Assembly: GCA_002394525.1 (NCBI GenBank)
Contig: DGUF01000021.1
Location: 1 to 15,433 of the forward strand
Origin: Lachnospiraceae bacterium UBA4317
GTDB lineage: Bacteria; Bacillota_A; Clostridia; Lachnospirales; Lachnospiraceae
Direction: 5' to 3'
Length of the DNA stretch: 15,433 bases
Within the stretch, counting starts at the first letter, position 1, and the number at the start of each line of letters is the position of its first letter. Of the stretch, positions 7,037-13,772 are shown piece after piece. The notes beneath the pieces are model-generated. The model saw nothing but the letters and a program-made list of their open reading frames with translations. It was not told the origin of the DNA and made no database searches. Made by a program: the position numbers and the translations under genes.

Positions 7037-7792
7037 ATGGCGACAGCTCACAATTCAGCAAAACACGGAGACATTGCAAAGACCATTCTTCTGCCCGGGG
7101 ATCCTCTGCGGGCCCAGGTCATTGCGGAGACCTACCTGGAAGACCCTTTCCAGTTCAATACAGTCAGGAACATGTACGGTTTTACCGGGACCTTCAAGGG
7201 CAAGCCTGTATCCGTCATGGGAACAGGCATGGGCATCCCGTCGATCGGCATCTATTCCTATGAGCTGATCCATATGTACGGCGTCCGGAACCTGATCCGG
7301 GTCGGATCCTGCGGCTCCATCACCAACCGGGCCAATATCGGCGACATCATCATGGCGGAGGGCGCCTGCACCGATTCCTCCTACGCGGTCCAGTACGGTC
7401 TGCCGGGGTCGTTTTCGGCCATCGCCTCCTTTGACCTGCTGCGGCGGGCAGCGGATTCCGCGGAGGCCCACGGCTTTTCCTATCTGGTAGGAAACATCCT
7501 GTCCTCCGATGTTTTCTACAATGCCAGCCCCGCCTGGAAGAAATGGGCCAAAATGGGCTGTCTGGGAATCGAGATGGAGACCTATGCCCTCTACTGCAAC
7601 GCGGCCTATGCCACCAACACCATCGGCGAGGAGAACGCCTCTCCGATGCCGACCGGCAGGGTGAGGGCCCTGGGCATCTTCACGGTCTCGGATTCCCTGG
7701 TGACCGGTGAGGAGACGACCGCTGAAGAGCGCCAGAACAACTTCACCAATATGATGGAGGTCGCCCTGGACGTCGCCGCCCAGCTCCAGTGA
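7037..7792 (+). CDS. deoD: purine nucleoside phosphorylase, DeoD type
   Basis: 251-residue cytosolic enzyme that cleaves purine (deoxy)ribonucleosides with phosphate to free base and (deoxy)ribose-1-phosphate in purine salvage. Family marks: His5 near the N-terminus, phosphate-binding GDPLRA (residues 21-26), GTGMGIPSIGIYSYELI (62-78), RVGSCGS, the ribose-binding MGCLGIEMETYALY and the base-binding TVSDSL with the Asp, followed by AEERQ with the conserved Arg. It is about 15 residues longer than the E. coli enzyme because of an insertion after the EMET block (NTIGEENASPMPTGRVR). AAAGGAG six bases before the ATG fixes the start. It is monocistronic here: MFS is divergent on the left, MATE convergent on the right, with no obvious terminator in the 69-bp gap to MATE. 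Many DeoD enzymes also cleave nicotinamide riboside, which matters for the NAD idea in the findings. Confidence 0.95.
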   Translation: MATAHNSAKHGDIAKTILLPGDPLRAQVIAETYLEDPFQFNTVRNMYGFTGTFKGKPVSVMGTGMGIPSIGIYSYELIHMYGVRNLIRVGSCGSITNRANIGDIIMAEGACTDSSYAVQYGLPGSFSAIASFDLLRRAADSAEAHGFSYLVGNILSSDVFYNASPAWKKWAKMGCLGIEMETYALYCNAAYATNTIGEENASPMPTGRVRALGIFTVSDSLVTGEETTAEERQNNFTNMMEVALDVAAQLQ

Positions 7793-7840
7793 TCCTCCGG
7801 ATCAGACCGCAGGGGCGCAGCCAAAGTCCCGTGCCTTCTC

Positions 7841-7875
7841 ACCGGACCGCGCTCCGCATTTTTACCAGACCGCGC
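7841..7875. repeat. degenerate short repeat flanking the MATE stop codon
   Basis: ACCGGACCGCGC (7841-7852) and ACCAGACCGCGC (7864-7875), one mismatch in 12, offset 23 bp. The second copy contains the MATE stop codon region. May be chance in GC-rich DNA. Confidence 0.3.
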
Positions 7876-9334
7876 CCCGCTCCCGCACATGCTTTTTGAC
7901 GATGGCCATGCAGACCAGGCACATGACGATCTGCAGGGAGGAGGACAAGGGGGTGGCAAGTCCGATATGGAAGAGGGACACGGGCACCCGGCGGCTCATG
8001 AGGAAGGAGACCGGCACGCGCACGCAGAAGGCGCTGACGATGCCCTGCAGCATGACAAACCGGGTCATGCCGATCCCGTTGTAAAAGCCGATAAAGCAGA
8101 AGAAGACCGGGGTCAGCATACAGTCGATGGCATAGGCCTTCAGATAGTCCGCGCCGGCGATGCAGACCTCCATGTCCCTGGCAAAGAAGGAGGCCAGGGT
8201 GACTCCATGGAAAAAGGACAGCCAGAACATGACCGTGCCGACGGCCAGGGAGAGGAGGATCCCGTAGCGCAGGGCCTTCTCCGCCCGGTCAAAGCGGCCC
8301 GCCCCGGCATTCTGTGCCACAAAGGCGGACATGGACTGCATAAAGGCGGAGGGGACCAGCATGATGAAGGCGCACACCTTCTCGGCCACCCCCACCCCTG
8401 CGGACGGAATGACGCCCAGGGCATTGACGATGGCCTGAATGATCAGAAAGGAGACCCCGACCAGGAGGTCCTGGGTGGCGATCGGAAGGCCCAGCCTGGT
8501 GATCCTGGAGATGAGGCTTCCGTTGAAGCGGATCTGGTCCCTCTCCAGGGAAAAGGGCATCTGCCCCTTTCGCATCCTCGCCCGCATCATGAGCAGGGAG
8601 ATCAGGACGCTGACCGCCTGGGCGCCGACGGTCGCGATGGCGGCCCCGACCGTCCCCATGTGAAAGACCGCGACCAGGACCAGGTCTCCGGCTATGTTGC
8701 AGACACAGGCGATCGCCACGGTGATCAGCGGGGTGACGGAATCCCCGATCCCGCGGAAAATACTGCCGATCAGGTTATAGGCGATGATGATCAGCATGCC
8801 CGCCCCGCAGATCCGCACATAGGCCTCCGTGAGGGCAAAGGCCTCCGCGGGCGCGTGCATGACGGCGGCCAGAAGCCCCGCCCCCGGCACACACAGGGCC
8901 GTGAAGACCAGGCCTATGCAGGCAAAGAGAACGATACAGGCCCCGATCGTCTCGCCTCCCTTCTTTGCCTGGCCGCGGCCGATCTGCTGGCCCAGCAGGA
9001 TCGTCGCCCCCATGGCAAAGCTGGCAATGAGATTGGTCAGGGTCAGCATGATCTGGGATCCTGTCGTGACCGCCGACACGTGGGCCGACACAGAGCCGGG
9101 ATCCGTAAAGCGGCCGACGATCATGAGGTCGACCGCGCCGTACATGGCCTGCAGGAAGAGGGCGGCGAGCACAGGCAGGGCAAAGCGGACCAGGGGCTGG
9201 AGGATCCTGCCCTCCGTAAAGTTCCCGGCCTTCCCGTGTCCGTTGCCTTCCGCCGCTTTATTTAAGTTTCCATTAGCCGCTTCCGGCTCTCTCAGGTCTT
9301 CCTGCCGCGAAGCGGTATTCTTTTTTTCCGTCAT
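7862..9334 (-). CDS. MATE-family multidrug/cation efflux transporter
   Basis: 490-residue membrane exporter of the MATE family (NorM/DinF-like), which expels drugs or metabolites using a Na+ or H+ gradient. A hydrophilic N-terminus of about 42 residues precedes twelve hydrophobic segments in two homologous halves. The first half has LPVLAALFLQAMYGAVDLMIVGRF and GATILLGQQIGRG; the second has GLPIATQDLLVG and AFVAQNAGAGR, the repeated family motif. The N-terminal tail is unusually long and charged. ATG follows GGAAGAG at close spacing, with GGAGAGG further upstream. The nearest upstream gene on the same strand is the radical SAM gene, 167 bp away, with a 45-bp repeat in the gap. Substrate is unknown. 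Confidence 0.9.
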   Translation of the reverse strand: MTEKKNTASRQEDLREPEAANGNLNKAAEGNGHGKAGNFTEGRILQPLVRFALPVLAALFLQAMYGAVDLMIVGRFTDPGSVSAHVSAVTTGSQIMLTLTNLIASFAMGATILLGQQIGRGQAKKGGETIGACIVLFACIGLVFTALCVPGAGLLAAVMHAPAEAFALTEAYVRICGAGMLIIIAYNLIGSIFRGIGDSVTPLITVAIACVCNIAGDLVLVAVFHMGTVGAAIATVGAQAVSVLISLLMMRARMRKGQMPFSLERDQIRFNGSLISRITRLGLPIATQDLLVGVSFLIIQAIVNALGVIPSAGVGVAEKVCAFIMLVPSAFMQSMSAFVAQNAGAGRFDRAEKALRYGILLSLAVGTVMFWLSFFHGVTLASFFARDMEVCIAGADYLKAYAIDCMLTPVFFCFIGFYNGIGMTRFVMLQGIVSAFCVRVPVSFLMSRRVPVSLFHIGLATPLSSSLQIVMCLVCMAIVKKHVRERGAVW

Positions 9335-9350
9335 TCTCTTCCGTACCTCT

Positions 9351-9440
9351 CCTGCCCGGACGGCTTTCCTCCCAGGCTTTTTCTCTCTTTCGTTTCCCGC
9401 CCGGACGGTTCCCCTCCCGGGCCTTTTATCTCATTCGCTT
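9351..9440. repeat. two-copy imperfect 45-bp tandem repeat before the MATE gene
   Basis: The word GCCCGGACGG recurs at 9354 and 9399, with diverged matching sequence through CTCCCAGGC/CTCCCGGGC and a pyrimidine-rich tail (CTCTTTCGTTT / CTCATTCGCTT). A possible third, more decayed partial copy begins near 9441. The repeat fills most of the 167-bp gap between the radical SAM stop and the MATE start and would lie in the MATE leader. Confidence 0.6.
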
Positions 9441-9501
9441 TCTCCCTGTCCCGGCCCGTCCGGTCCGGTTCAGGATCCCCTGGCTCCTCGCGCCAGCGCC
9501 G

Positions 9502-10452
9502 TCACACGGTCCCCTTCTCTGTAGAACTGTGACCACAGCCTCCTTTGCCCGACGTCCACCGCCGCATGGTGTTGAGGACCCGTTTTTTGTCCGCCGACCA
9601 GAGCGGGGCGATCAAAAGGGACTTGGGGCCGTCCCCGGTCAGGCGGTGGATCACGATATCCCCGGGAAGGATGTCCAGGCAGTCGCAGACCAGGGCGCAG
9701 TACTGGTCCAGGTCCATGACCGGGAAGGGCTCCTCCTCGTACTGCCGCGCCAGCTGTGTGCCGCGCAGGATCTGCAGCTGCTGGAGCTTGATCCCGTCTG
9801 GCCCCGGCCTGAGGCCGGCGATATAGCGGACGGTGTCCAGCATATCCTCGCGGGATTCCCCGGGCAGGCCCAGGATCAGATGCACGACGACCTCCAGGCC
9901 CAGGTCCTTGAGCTTTCCCAGCGCAGACTCAAACACCGGGAGTGGATACCCCCGGTGCACAGCTTCCGCCGTCCTCTCGTGCATGGTCTGCAGGCCCAAC
10001 TCCACCCAGACCGGCTTGACCGCCCGGAGGTCACGGAGCATTTCCAGCACCTCGTCCGGAAGGCAGTCCGGCCTGGTGCCGATGGAAAGGGCAGCGATCT
10101 CAGGCCGCTGAACCGTTTCCATATAGAGGGCCCTGAGCCTGCCCAGGTCCTCTTTTCCCCTTATATAGGTATTGGTAAAGGACTGAAAATAGGCGATGTA
10201 TTTTCTCTCCTCCGGCGGGATGCGGGCCGGAAATTTCCCGTCCACCCGGGCCCTGGCCAGGCGGATCTGGTCCCCGACCGGCAGGAGGGGGGCCGCGAAC
10301 TCTCCGGATCCGCCCTCCGAGCAGAAGCTGCAGCCACCGGTCCCCAGGGTCCCGTCCCTGTTGGGGCAGGTGCAGCCGCTGGTCAGCGACAGCTTATAGA
10401 CTTTTGTCCCGAACCGGTCTCTGAGCATATCGGTCAGCATTTTCTGCCGCAT
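9502..10452 (-). CDS. yhcC: TIGR01212-family radical SAM protein (YhcC-like)
   Basis: 316-residue iron-sulfur, S-adenosylmethionine-dependent protein of the YhcC (TIGR01212) family. The signature SGCTCPNRDGTLGTGGCSFC (residues 25-44) gives the cluster cysteines Cys29, Cys41 and Cys44, with the wide first spacing typical of this family instead of CX3CX2C. Downstream family blocks: YFQSFTNTY (89-97), GTRPDCLPDEVLEML, WVELGLQTMHE, VHLILGLPGES and the C-terminal VIHRLTGDGP. Length fits the family. The reaction is not established; I would not assign one. The ATG at 10450-10452 follows GGGGGAAAAGAGA. The hydrolase gene ends 48 bp upstream, so the two are probably co-transcribed. Confidence 0.93.
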   Translation of the reverse strand: MRQKMLTDMLRDRFGTKVYKLSLTSGCTCPNRDGTLGTGGCSFCSEGGSGEFAAPLLPVGDQIRLARARVDGKFPARIPPEERKYIAYFQSFTNTYIRGKEDLGRLRALYMETVQRPEIAALSIGTRPDCLPDEVLEMLRDLRAVKPVWVELGLQTMHERTAEAVHRGYPLPVFESALGKLKDLGLEVVVHLILGLPGESREDMLDTVRYIAGLRPGPDGIKLQQLQILRGTQLARQYEEEPFPVMDLDQYCALVCDCLDILPGDIVIHRLTGDGPKSLLIAPLWSADKKRVLNTMRRWTSGKGGCGHSSTEKGTV

Positions 10453-10482
10453 TCTCTTTTCCCCCGACTTTTTTGGCTCCCC

Positions 10483-10509
10483 GGATCATTGATCACTGGA
10501 TCATTGATC
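10483..10509. repeat. 15-bp-period tandem duplication across the hydrolase stop codon
   Basis: GGATCATTGATC occurs at 10483-10494 and 10498-10509 (offset 15). On the minus strand the hydrolase ends GAT CAA TGA TCC AGT and the next 12 bases repeat GAT CAA TGA TCC, so a second in-frame stop follows five codons after the first. Confidence 0.75.
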
Positions 10510-11550
10510 CGCAGCCCTCTTTTCCATCCAGTCCAGCAGGTCTCTGTAGACCTGTTCTTTGCCGTAGTCATTGAGGATCTCGTGCCGGTATCCCTCATAG
10601 ATCTTTAATTTCAGATCCTTCACACCGGCCCGCCAGAACATGGAGGCCAGCTTCCGGACCCCCTTCCCGCCCTCGCCGACGGGGTCGTCTTCGCCGGATA
10701 TGATCAGGACCGGCAGGTCCCCGGGGACAAGGTCAACATTTTCCTGATGGCAGACAAAGGATACGGTCTCAAACAGAGTCCTGTAGCCGTTGAGGGTAAA
10801 CAGATAGGTACAGCGGGGATCGCTGTAGTAGCGCCTCACGCTCTCCGGATCCCTGGACAGCCAGTTTCTGGCCGGATCCTTTCCCGTCGTGTCATAGTGG
10901 AGGTTTTTGCGGAAGGCCATAAAGGTCACCAGGGGGCTGCGGTGTCTCCAGCCGAAGACTCTGGCAAAGCCAGTGGCGATCATGATCCCGAGCGCGGAAG
11001 ACCGGGGCTTTGTATAGCCGCTCCCCATGATGATGGCCCCGCTGAGCCTGCCGGCGGCCGTTTCGGCAACGGTCCGCCCGGACACATCCCGGTCCCCGGA
11101 GTTTTTCCGCCCCCTGCCTTCCGCCCTGCCGGCGGCCTGTTCCGGATCCCCCGGCTGGTCCTTTCCGTGTACGACAATATATTTGCGCAGGAGAAAGGAC
11201 CCCATACTGTGGCCCATCATAAAATAGGGAAGGTCCGGATTCTCCTCCTGGGTGATCACACGGAGCCTGTGCATATCCTCGATCAGGATCTCCCCGGCGT
11301 TCTCCGGGGCAAAATACCCCCAATCCTCTTTGGACCGCACAGAACTTCCATGTCCCAGATGGTCGTGGCCGACCACCATAAAACCGTGCCGGGTCAGATA
11401 AAGGGCAAAGGGCTCATAGCGCTCAATATGCTCGATCATGCCGTGCGTGATCTGCAGGATCGCGTGGTATTTCCCGTCCTCCGGTGTCCAGCGGATCGCG
11501 TGGATCCGGGTCCTGCCGTCATGAGACGGAAATGAAAAATCTTCTCTCAA
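10501..11550 (-). CDS. alpha/beta hydrolase, monoacylglycerol lipase / lysophospholipase type
   Basis: 349-residue serine hydrolase (Hydrolase_4, YtpA/PldB-like) probably acting on monoacylglycerols or lysophospholipids. The oxyanion region is HGMIEHIERYEPFA, followed by GHDHLGHGSS. The nucleophile elbow GHSMGS gives Ser115, the acid is Asp289 in SGEDDPVG, and the base is His323 in YRHEILN. No signal peptide, so cytosolic. Residues about 129-168 are a hydrophilic Gly/Arg/Glu/Asp-rich insertion before the usual lid, absent from compact family members. The start is TTG (11548-11550) with GAGAGG eight bases upstream; no better ATG is available. The 3' end is spanned by a 15-bp duplication. It probably forms a transcription unit with the radical SAM gene 48 bp downstream. 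Confidence 0.88.
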   Translation of the reverse strand: MREDFSFPSHDGRTRIHAIRWTPEDGKYHAILQITHGMIEHIERYEPFALYLTRHGFMVVGHDHLGHGSSVRSKEDWGYFAPENAGEILIEDMHRLRVITQEENPDLPYFMMGHSMGSFLLRKYIVVHGKDQPGDPEQAAGRAEGRGRKNSGDRDVSGRTVAETAAGRLSGAIIMGSGYTKPRSSALGIMIATGFARVFGWRHRSPLVTFMAFRKNLHYDTTGKDPARNWLSRDPESVRRYYSDPRCTYLFTLNGYRTLFETVSFVCHQENVDLVPGDLPVLIISGEDDPVGEGGKGVRKLASMFWRAGVKDLKLKIYEGYRHEILNDYGKEQVYRDLLDWMEKRAADQ

Positions 11551-11561
11551 TATTTTTTCCT

Positions 11562-11770
11562 CTCTTCCGAATATGCCGCCCGTCAGGGCGGCAGCCTGAA
11601 GCGTTTTCGCGGAGGCGAAAACGGTGAAGGATCAACAGAGCTTTGGGCCGTCCCGTAGCACAAAGCTCTTGAGTAAAAAATCCTGTATCGACAGGATTTT
11701 TTACTCTTCCGAATATGCCGCTCGTGAGAGCGGCAACGCGCGGAGAAATACGCGGAGGCGTTTTCTCCGC
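11562..11770. repeat. two-copy hairpin element (142-bp period) with an embedded terminator
   Basis: CTCTTCCGAATATGCCG occurs at 11562-11578 and 11704-11720. Each copy continues into a 6-bp stem: GCCGCC-CGTCAG-GGCGGC in the first and GCCGCT-CGTGAG-AGCGGC in the second, a compensatory C-to-T/G-to-A pair. Each then has a second hairpin with a GGAG loop: CGTTTTCGC-GGAG-GCGAAAACG (11602-11623), and in copy two a longer stem (11740-11770) whose tip is ACGC-GGAG-GCGT with one bulge. Between the copies lie GAGCTTTG/CAAAGCTC (11638-11645/11661-11668) and the strong hairpin at 11671-11706. This fills most of the gap between the LysR and hydrolase genes. It looks like a dispersed intergenic or structured-RNA element. 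Confidence 0.65.
11671..11706. terminator. perfect 16-bp hairpin, likely bidirectional terminator
   Basis: GAGTAAAAAATCCTGT (11671-11686), loop ATCG, exact complement (11691-11706), so U-rich 3' arms arise on both strands. It lies inside the two-copy element. On the minus strand it would stop readthrough from the LysR gene before the hydrolase gene. Confidence 0.75.
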
Positions 11771-11928
11771 TGCGATCACAGGTGCCTGTGCCGCCCGTGA
11801 AGGCTCAGCGGCGCTTACAGTATCATAACACATTATTTGCTCTTGTTCATGCCCTATTGAGGGCGCGCACAGCCGCCTGCGTCTGCCCATGTTACAGTTC
11901 GGACCGCCGTAAAACCCGGGGTTTTCGC

Positions 11929-11961
11929 AAAAAAAGGCGGAGCCGCCAATGCGCCTCCGCC
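11929..11961 (-). terminator. intrinsic terminator of the LysR gene
   Basis: On the minus strand GGCGGAG (11961-11955), a 12-nt loop, CTCCGCC (11942-11936), then T7 (11935-11929). It lies 74 bp past the LysR stop. The rest of the stretch to 11771 has an AAAACCC/GGGGTTTT palindrome near 11911-11925 and no gene that I can support. Confidence 0.75.
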
Positions 11962-12034
11962 CCGGTTCTTCCTCCTGTTCCTGAAGTCACCTGTATTTGC
12001 TGTCTGCGGGACCGCCGGGAAGAACCCCCTGTCC

Positions 12035-12922
12035 CTACATGGCCCCGTAGATCTCTGTGATCTCCTCCAGGATCTGGGGACTGCCAAAATCTCTCGAATA
12101 GACAAAATTAATCTCGCGGACCATGTTGAGGTCCTCTATGGGCAGGGCCACCAACTTTCTCTTGCGCAGCTCGTCCATGCAGGCACTGCGGGCCAGGACC
12201 GAAGCCCCGTAGCCGTGCCGGATCAGGTCCTTGATCGTGGCGATATTGTCCACCTCCAGCAGGACATTCATCTCGTCCACGTTGATGCCGCGGCTCTCCA
12301 TCGAAGCCCTGAAAAGGTCCCGGGTGCCGGAATTGGGCAGGCGCAGGATCAGGTCCTCCCTGCGGAGCTCATCGACCGTGACAAATTCCTTGTCCGCGTA
12401 CGGATGGTCCGGCGACACGATTAGCATCAGCTTGTCCACATCCAGCAATGTGTTGATCAGACAGTGGTCATTGATCTTTCCATCGATGATGGCAAAATCC
12501 AGTTCATAGTTTTTGAGCCGTTCTCGCAGACCGGACACGGCGTCCGTGATCAGCGTGATCGTGGTCCCCTTATGGGTGCTGGCATACTTGGCCAGTGCCT
12601 CGGAGATCCGGTTGCTCTCTATGGTATGGGTGATGCCGATATTGAGAGAAAGGACCCTGTCCGTTCCATTCTGGATGTCCCGGCTCAGGTTGTTGTAGAG
12701 GGACTGCATGCGTCTGCAATAGCGCACCACGATCTCCCCTTCCCGCGTGAGCAGGAGTTTTTTATCGACCCTCTCAAAAATGCGGATCCCGAACTCATTC
12801 TCAATTGCGCGGATATGCTGGCTGACAGCGGGCTGGGTCAGGCTCAGCGCCTTTCCGGCGAGTGTATAGTTCCCGGTTTCTACTACTTTCAGAAGCGATA
12901 TGATCTTGGAATCAAGCAGCAT
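12035..12922 (-). CDS. LysR-family transcriptional regulator
   Basis: 295-residue regulator. N-terminal winged HTH (residues about 4-60): LLKVVETGNYTLAGKALSLTQPAVSQHIRAIENEFGIRIFERVDKKLLLTREG, the canonical LysR pattern. The effector-binding domain runs from about residue 90 to the end, with FAIIDGKI, LMLIVSPDHPYA and GYGASVLARSA. The frame has two ATGs in a row. The consensus AAGGAGGTGA places its GGAGG six bases from the second (12920-12922) and three from the first, so I use the second. Targets and ligand are unknown. No divergent gene follows upstream within 560 bp, which is unusual for LysR regulators, so its target is probably not immediately adjacent. A possible LysR box (TGTCATTTAGACA, T-N11-A) overlaps its predicted -35, suggesting autoregulation. 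Confidence 0.93.
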   Translation of the reverse strand: MLLDSKIISLLKVVETGNYTLAGKALSLTQPAVSQHIRAIENEFGIRIFERVDKKLLLTREGEIVVRYCRRMQSLYNNLSRDIQNGTDRVLSLNIGITHTIESNRISEALAKYASTHKGTTITLITDAVSGLRERLKNYELDFAIIDGKINDHCLINTLLDVDKLMLIVSPDHPYADKEFVTVDELRREDLILRLPNSGTRDLFRASMESRGINVDEMNVLLEVDNIATIKDLIRHGYGASVLARSACMDELRKRKLVALPIEDLNMVREINFVYSRDFGSPQILEEITEIYGAM

Positions 12923-12942
12923 CATTCACCTCCTTTCTTCCA

Positions 12943-12952
12943 ATATCACCAT
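12943..12952 (-). promoter_or_regulatory. third copy of the ATGGTGATAT motif, in the LysR leader
   Basis: ATATCACCAT here (ATGGTGATAT on the coding strand) is identical to both arms of the dyad at 4290-4319. It lies just upstream of the LysR ribosome binding site. A second word, AAATACCACA (12972-12981), is the exact complement of TGTGGTATTT at 4407-4416 in the Uma2 promoter. Possibly a shared regulator; may be chance. Confidence 0.35.
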
Positions 12953-13085
12953 GACACATATTCAGAAAACGAAATACCACACGAAATAAATGACACAGTA
13001 ATAGGGATGTCTGCCGTTCTCCTGCGGAAAATCCGGTAAAGTCTATGATCCTGATTCCACTGCCCGGATTGCTCCACTTTATCGG

Positions 13086-13141
13086 AATGTTAATTCCGGA
13101 GTGTTAATTCCAGAATATTGATCCCAAAATGTTAATTTTGT
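13086..13141. repeat. four tandem 14-bp repeats in the LysR upstream region
   Basis: Four consecutive 14-bp units: AATGTTAATTCCGG (13086), AGTGTTAATTCCAG (13100), AATATTGATCCCAA (13114), AATGTTAATTTTGT (13128). The core is AnTGTTAATTCC. They lie just downstream of the predicted LysR promoter, in the untranslated leader. Arrangement resembles a cooperative protein-binding array. Confidence 0.65.
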
Positions 13142-13151
13142 GTATACTTTA

Positions 13152-13180
13152 ATAGTAATAACTTTTTGTCATTTAGACAA
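13152..13180 (-). promoter_or_regulatory. probable LysR promoter with overlapping dyad
   Basis: On the minus strand TTGTCT (13180-13175), 17-bp spacer, TACTAT (13157-13152). The dyad TTTGTC-ATTTA-GACAAA (13165-13181) overlaps the -35 and contains a T-N11-A LysR-type core. The implied leader to the ATG is about 220 nt. In the remainder of the gap (13182-13350) I see no gene. Confidence 0.45.
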
Positions 13181-13350
13181 ATTACGTTTCATGATACATC
13201 TAAAACTTTTCCTTATATCGTTATCCGGCCTCCTCCTCCCGAAACACGCGGTCAGCAAAAAAGTGTGCGGATAGCACAAAACAGCGCGCCTGCACCAAGC
13301 TGTACAAACACGCTGTCTTCTGTTCATCCGCCGCGGTTTTTTACACGTCC

Positions 13351-13467
13351 GCAGTCCGGGGCCTGCGGCCCCGCTGAGGGTTCCTTCTCCCAATGGCGGC
13401 CTTTGCAATTTCGCAGTCCCTGGCCTTCGGCCCCGCTGAAGATACTTCCTCCAAAGGGGGCTTTTGC
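13351..13467. repeat. two-copy imperfect 62-bp tandem repeat with hairpins
   Basis: GCAGTCC starts at 13351 and 13413; about 55 bp of each unit align well, sharing GGCCCCGCTGA and a final TTTGC. The first copy has a 7-bp stem with 3-nt loop (CGGGGCC-TGC-GGCCCCG, 13357-13373), the second GGCC-TTC-GGCC. It lies downstream of the glutaredoxin-like gene. It lacks a U-tract, so it is not a simple terminator. Confidence 0.6.
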
Positions 13468-13491
13468 CTGGCCTCGCGCCGGGATCTCCTC

Positions 13492-13731
13492 TTACTGCTG
13501 AGGATTTTTACGCAGCCATTTGACGATATCCTGGCTCTCATAGAGCGGGGTCCCGTCAATGAAGAGGCAGGGGATCTGCTCCTTTCCGCCCTCTTCCACC
13601 AGTCTTTTCAGGTGCGCCTCGCTGAGGTCGATATTGCAGATCTCGACATCTGTCCTCCCCTGCTTCTCGATCTCCTTCTGCACCAGGTGGCAGTAGGGGC
13701 AGGTGGTTCCGACAAACAGCTCCAGTTTCAT
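13492..13731 (-). CDS. glutaredoxin-like thiol-disulfide protein
   Basis: 79-residue thioredoxin-fold protein. The redox motif is CPYC (Cys11, Cys14) after the first beta strand (MKLELFVGTT), the cis-Pro is in QIPCLFIDG (Pro54), and the C-terminal helix is ESQDIVKWLRKN, as in glutaredoxins. Length is standard for a monothiol or dithiol mini-glutaredoxin. Expected role is cytosolic disulfide or mixed-disulfide reduction; the electron donor is unknown. AAAGGAG six bases before the ATG fixes the start. It follows the CinA-type gene by 28 bp and is probably translated from the same mRNA. Its ribosome binding site directly abuts a 15-bp duplication of the CinA C-terminus. Confidence 0.9.
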   Translation of the reverse strand: MKLELFVGTTCPYCHLVQKEIEKQGRTDVEICNIDLSEAHLKRLVEEGGKEQIPCLFIDGTPLYESQDIVKWLRKNPQQ

Positions 13732-13742
13732 TTCTCTTCTCC

Positions 13743-13772
13743 TTTCAGATCTCCAGCTTTCAGATCTCCAGC
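13743..13772. repeat. perfect 15-bp tandem duplication across the pncC stop codon
   Basis: TTTCAGATCTCCAGC is present twice head to tail (13743-13757, 13758-13772). On the minus strand it reads AAG CTG GAG ATC TGA twice, so the gene ends Lys-Leu-Glu-Ile-stop followed by an identical Lys-Leu-Glu-Ile-stop in frame. The outer copy runs into the AAAGGAG of the glutaredoxin-like gene. Confidence 0.9.

Noticed and set aside
7037..7792. Possible loss of a catalytic Arg in DeoD (Val after SDSL)
   Set aside because: By counting, the catalytic Arg is the one in AEERQ, which is present; the changed position is not the catalytic one.
7889..9265. 458-codon open frame on the + strand
   Set aside because: Antisense to the MATE gene; composition is dominated by Asp, His and Gly as expected for a shadow frame.
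9529..10608. 359-codon open frame on the + strand
   Set aside because: Antisense to the radical SAM gene, which has an unmistakable cysteine signature on the other strand.
11562..11720. CRISPR-like spaced repeats
   Set aside because: Only two copies, 142 bp apart, and the interval is itself hairpins. No cas genes are present.
11519..11890. 123-codon frame on the minus strand through the intergenic repeat
   Set aside because: It runs through two terminator-grade hairpins and both repeat copies, and overlaps the hydrolase start. Such frames are commonly mis-annotated as proteins; I treat the DNA as a structured intergenic element.
13166..13501. 111-codon frame on the + strand
   Set aside because: No ribosome binding site and no recognisable fold; most of it is the 62-bp repeat translated twice.
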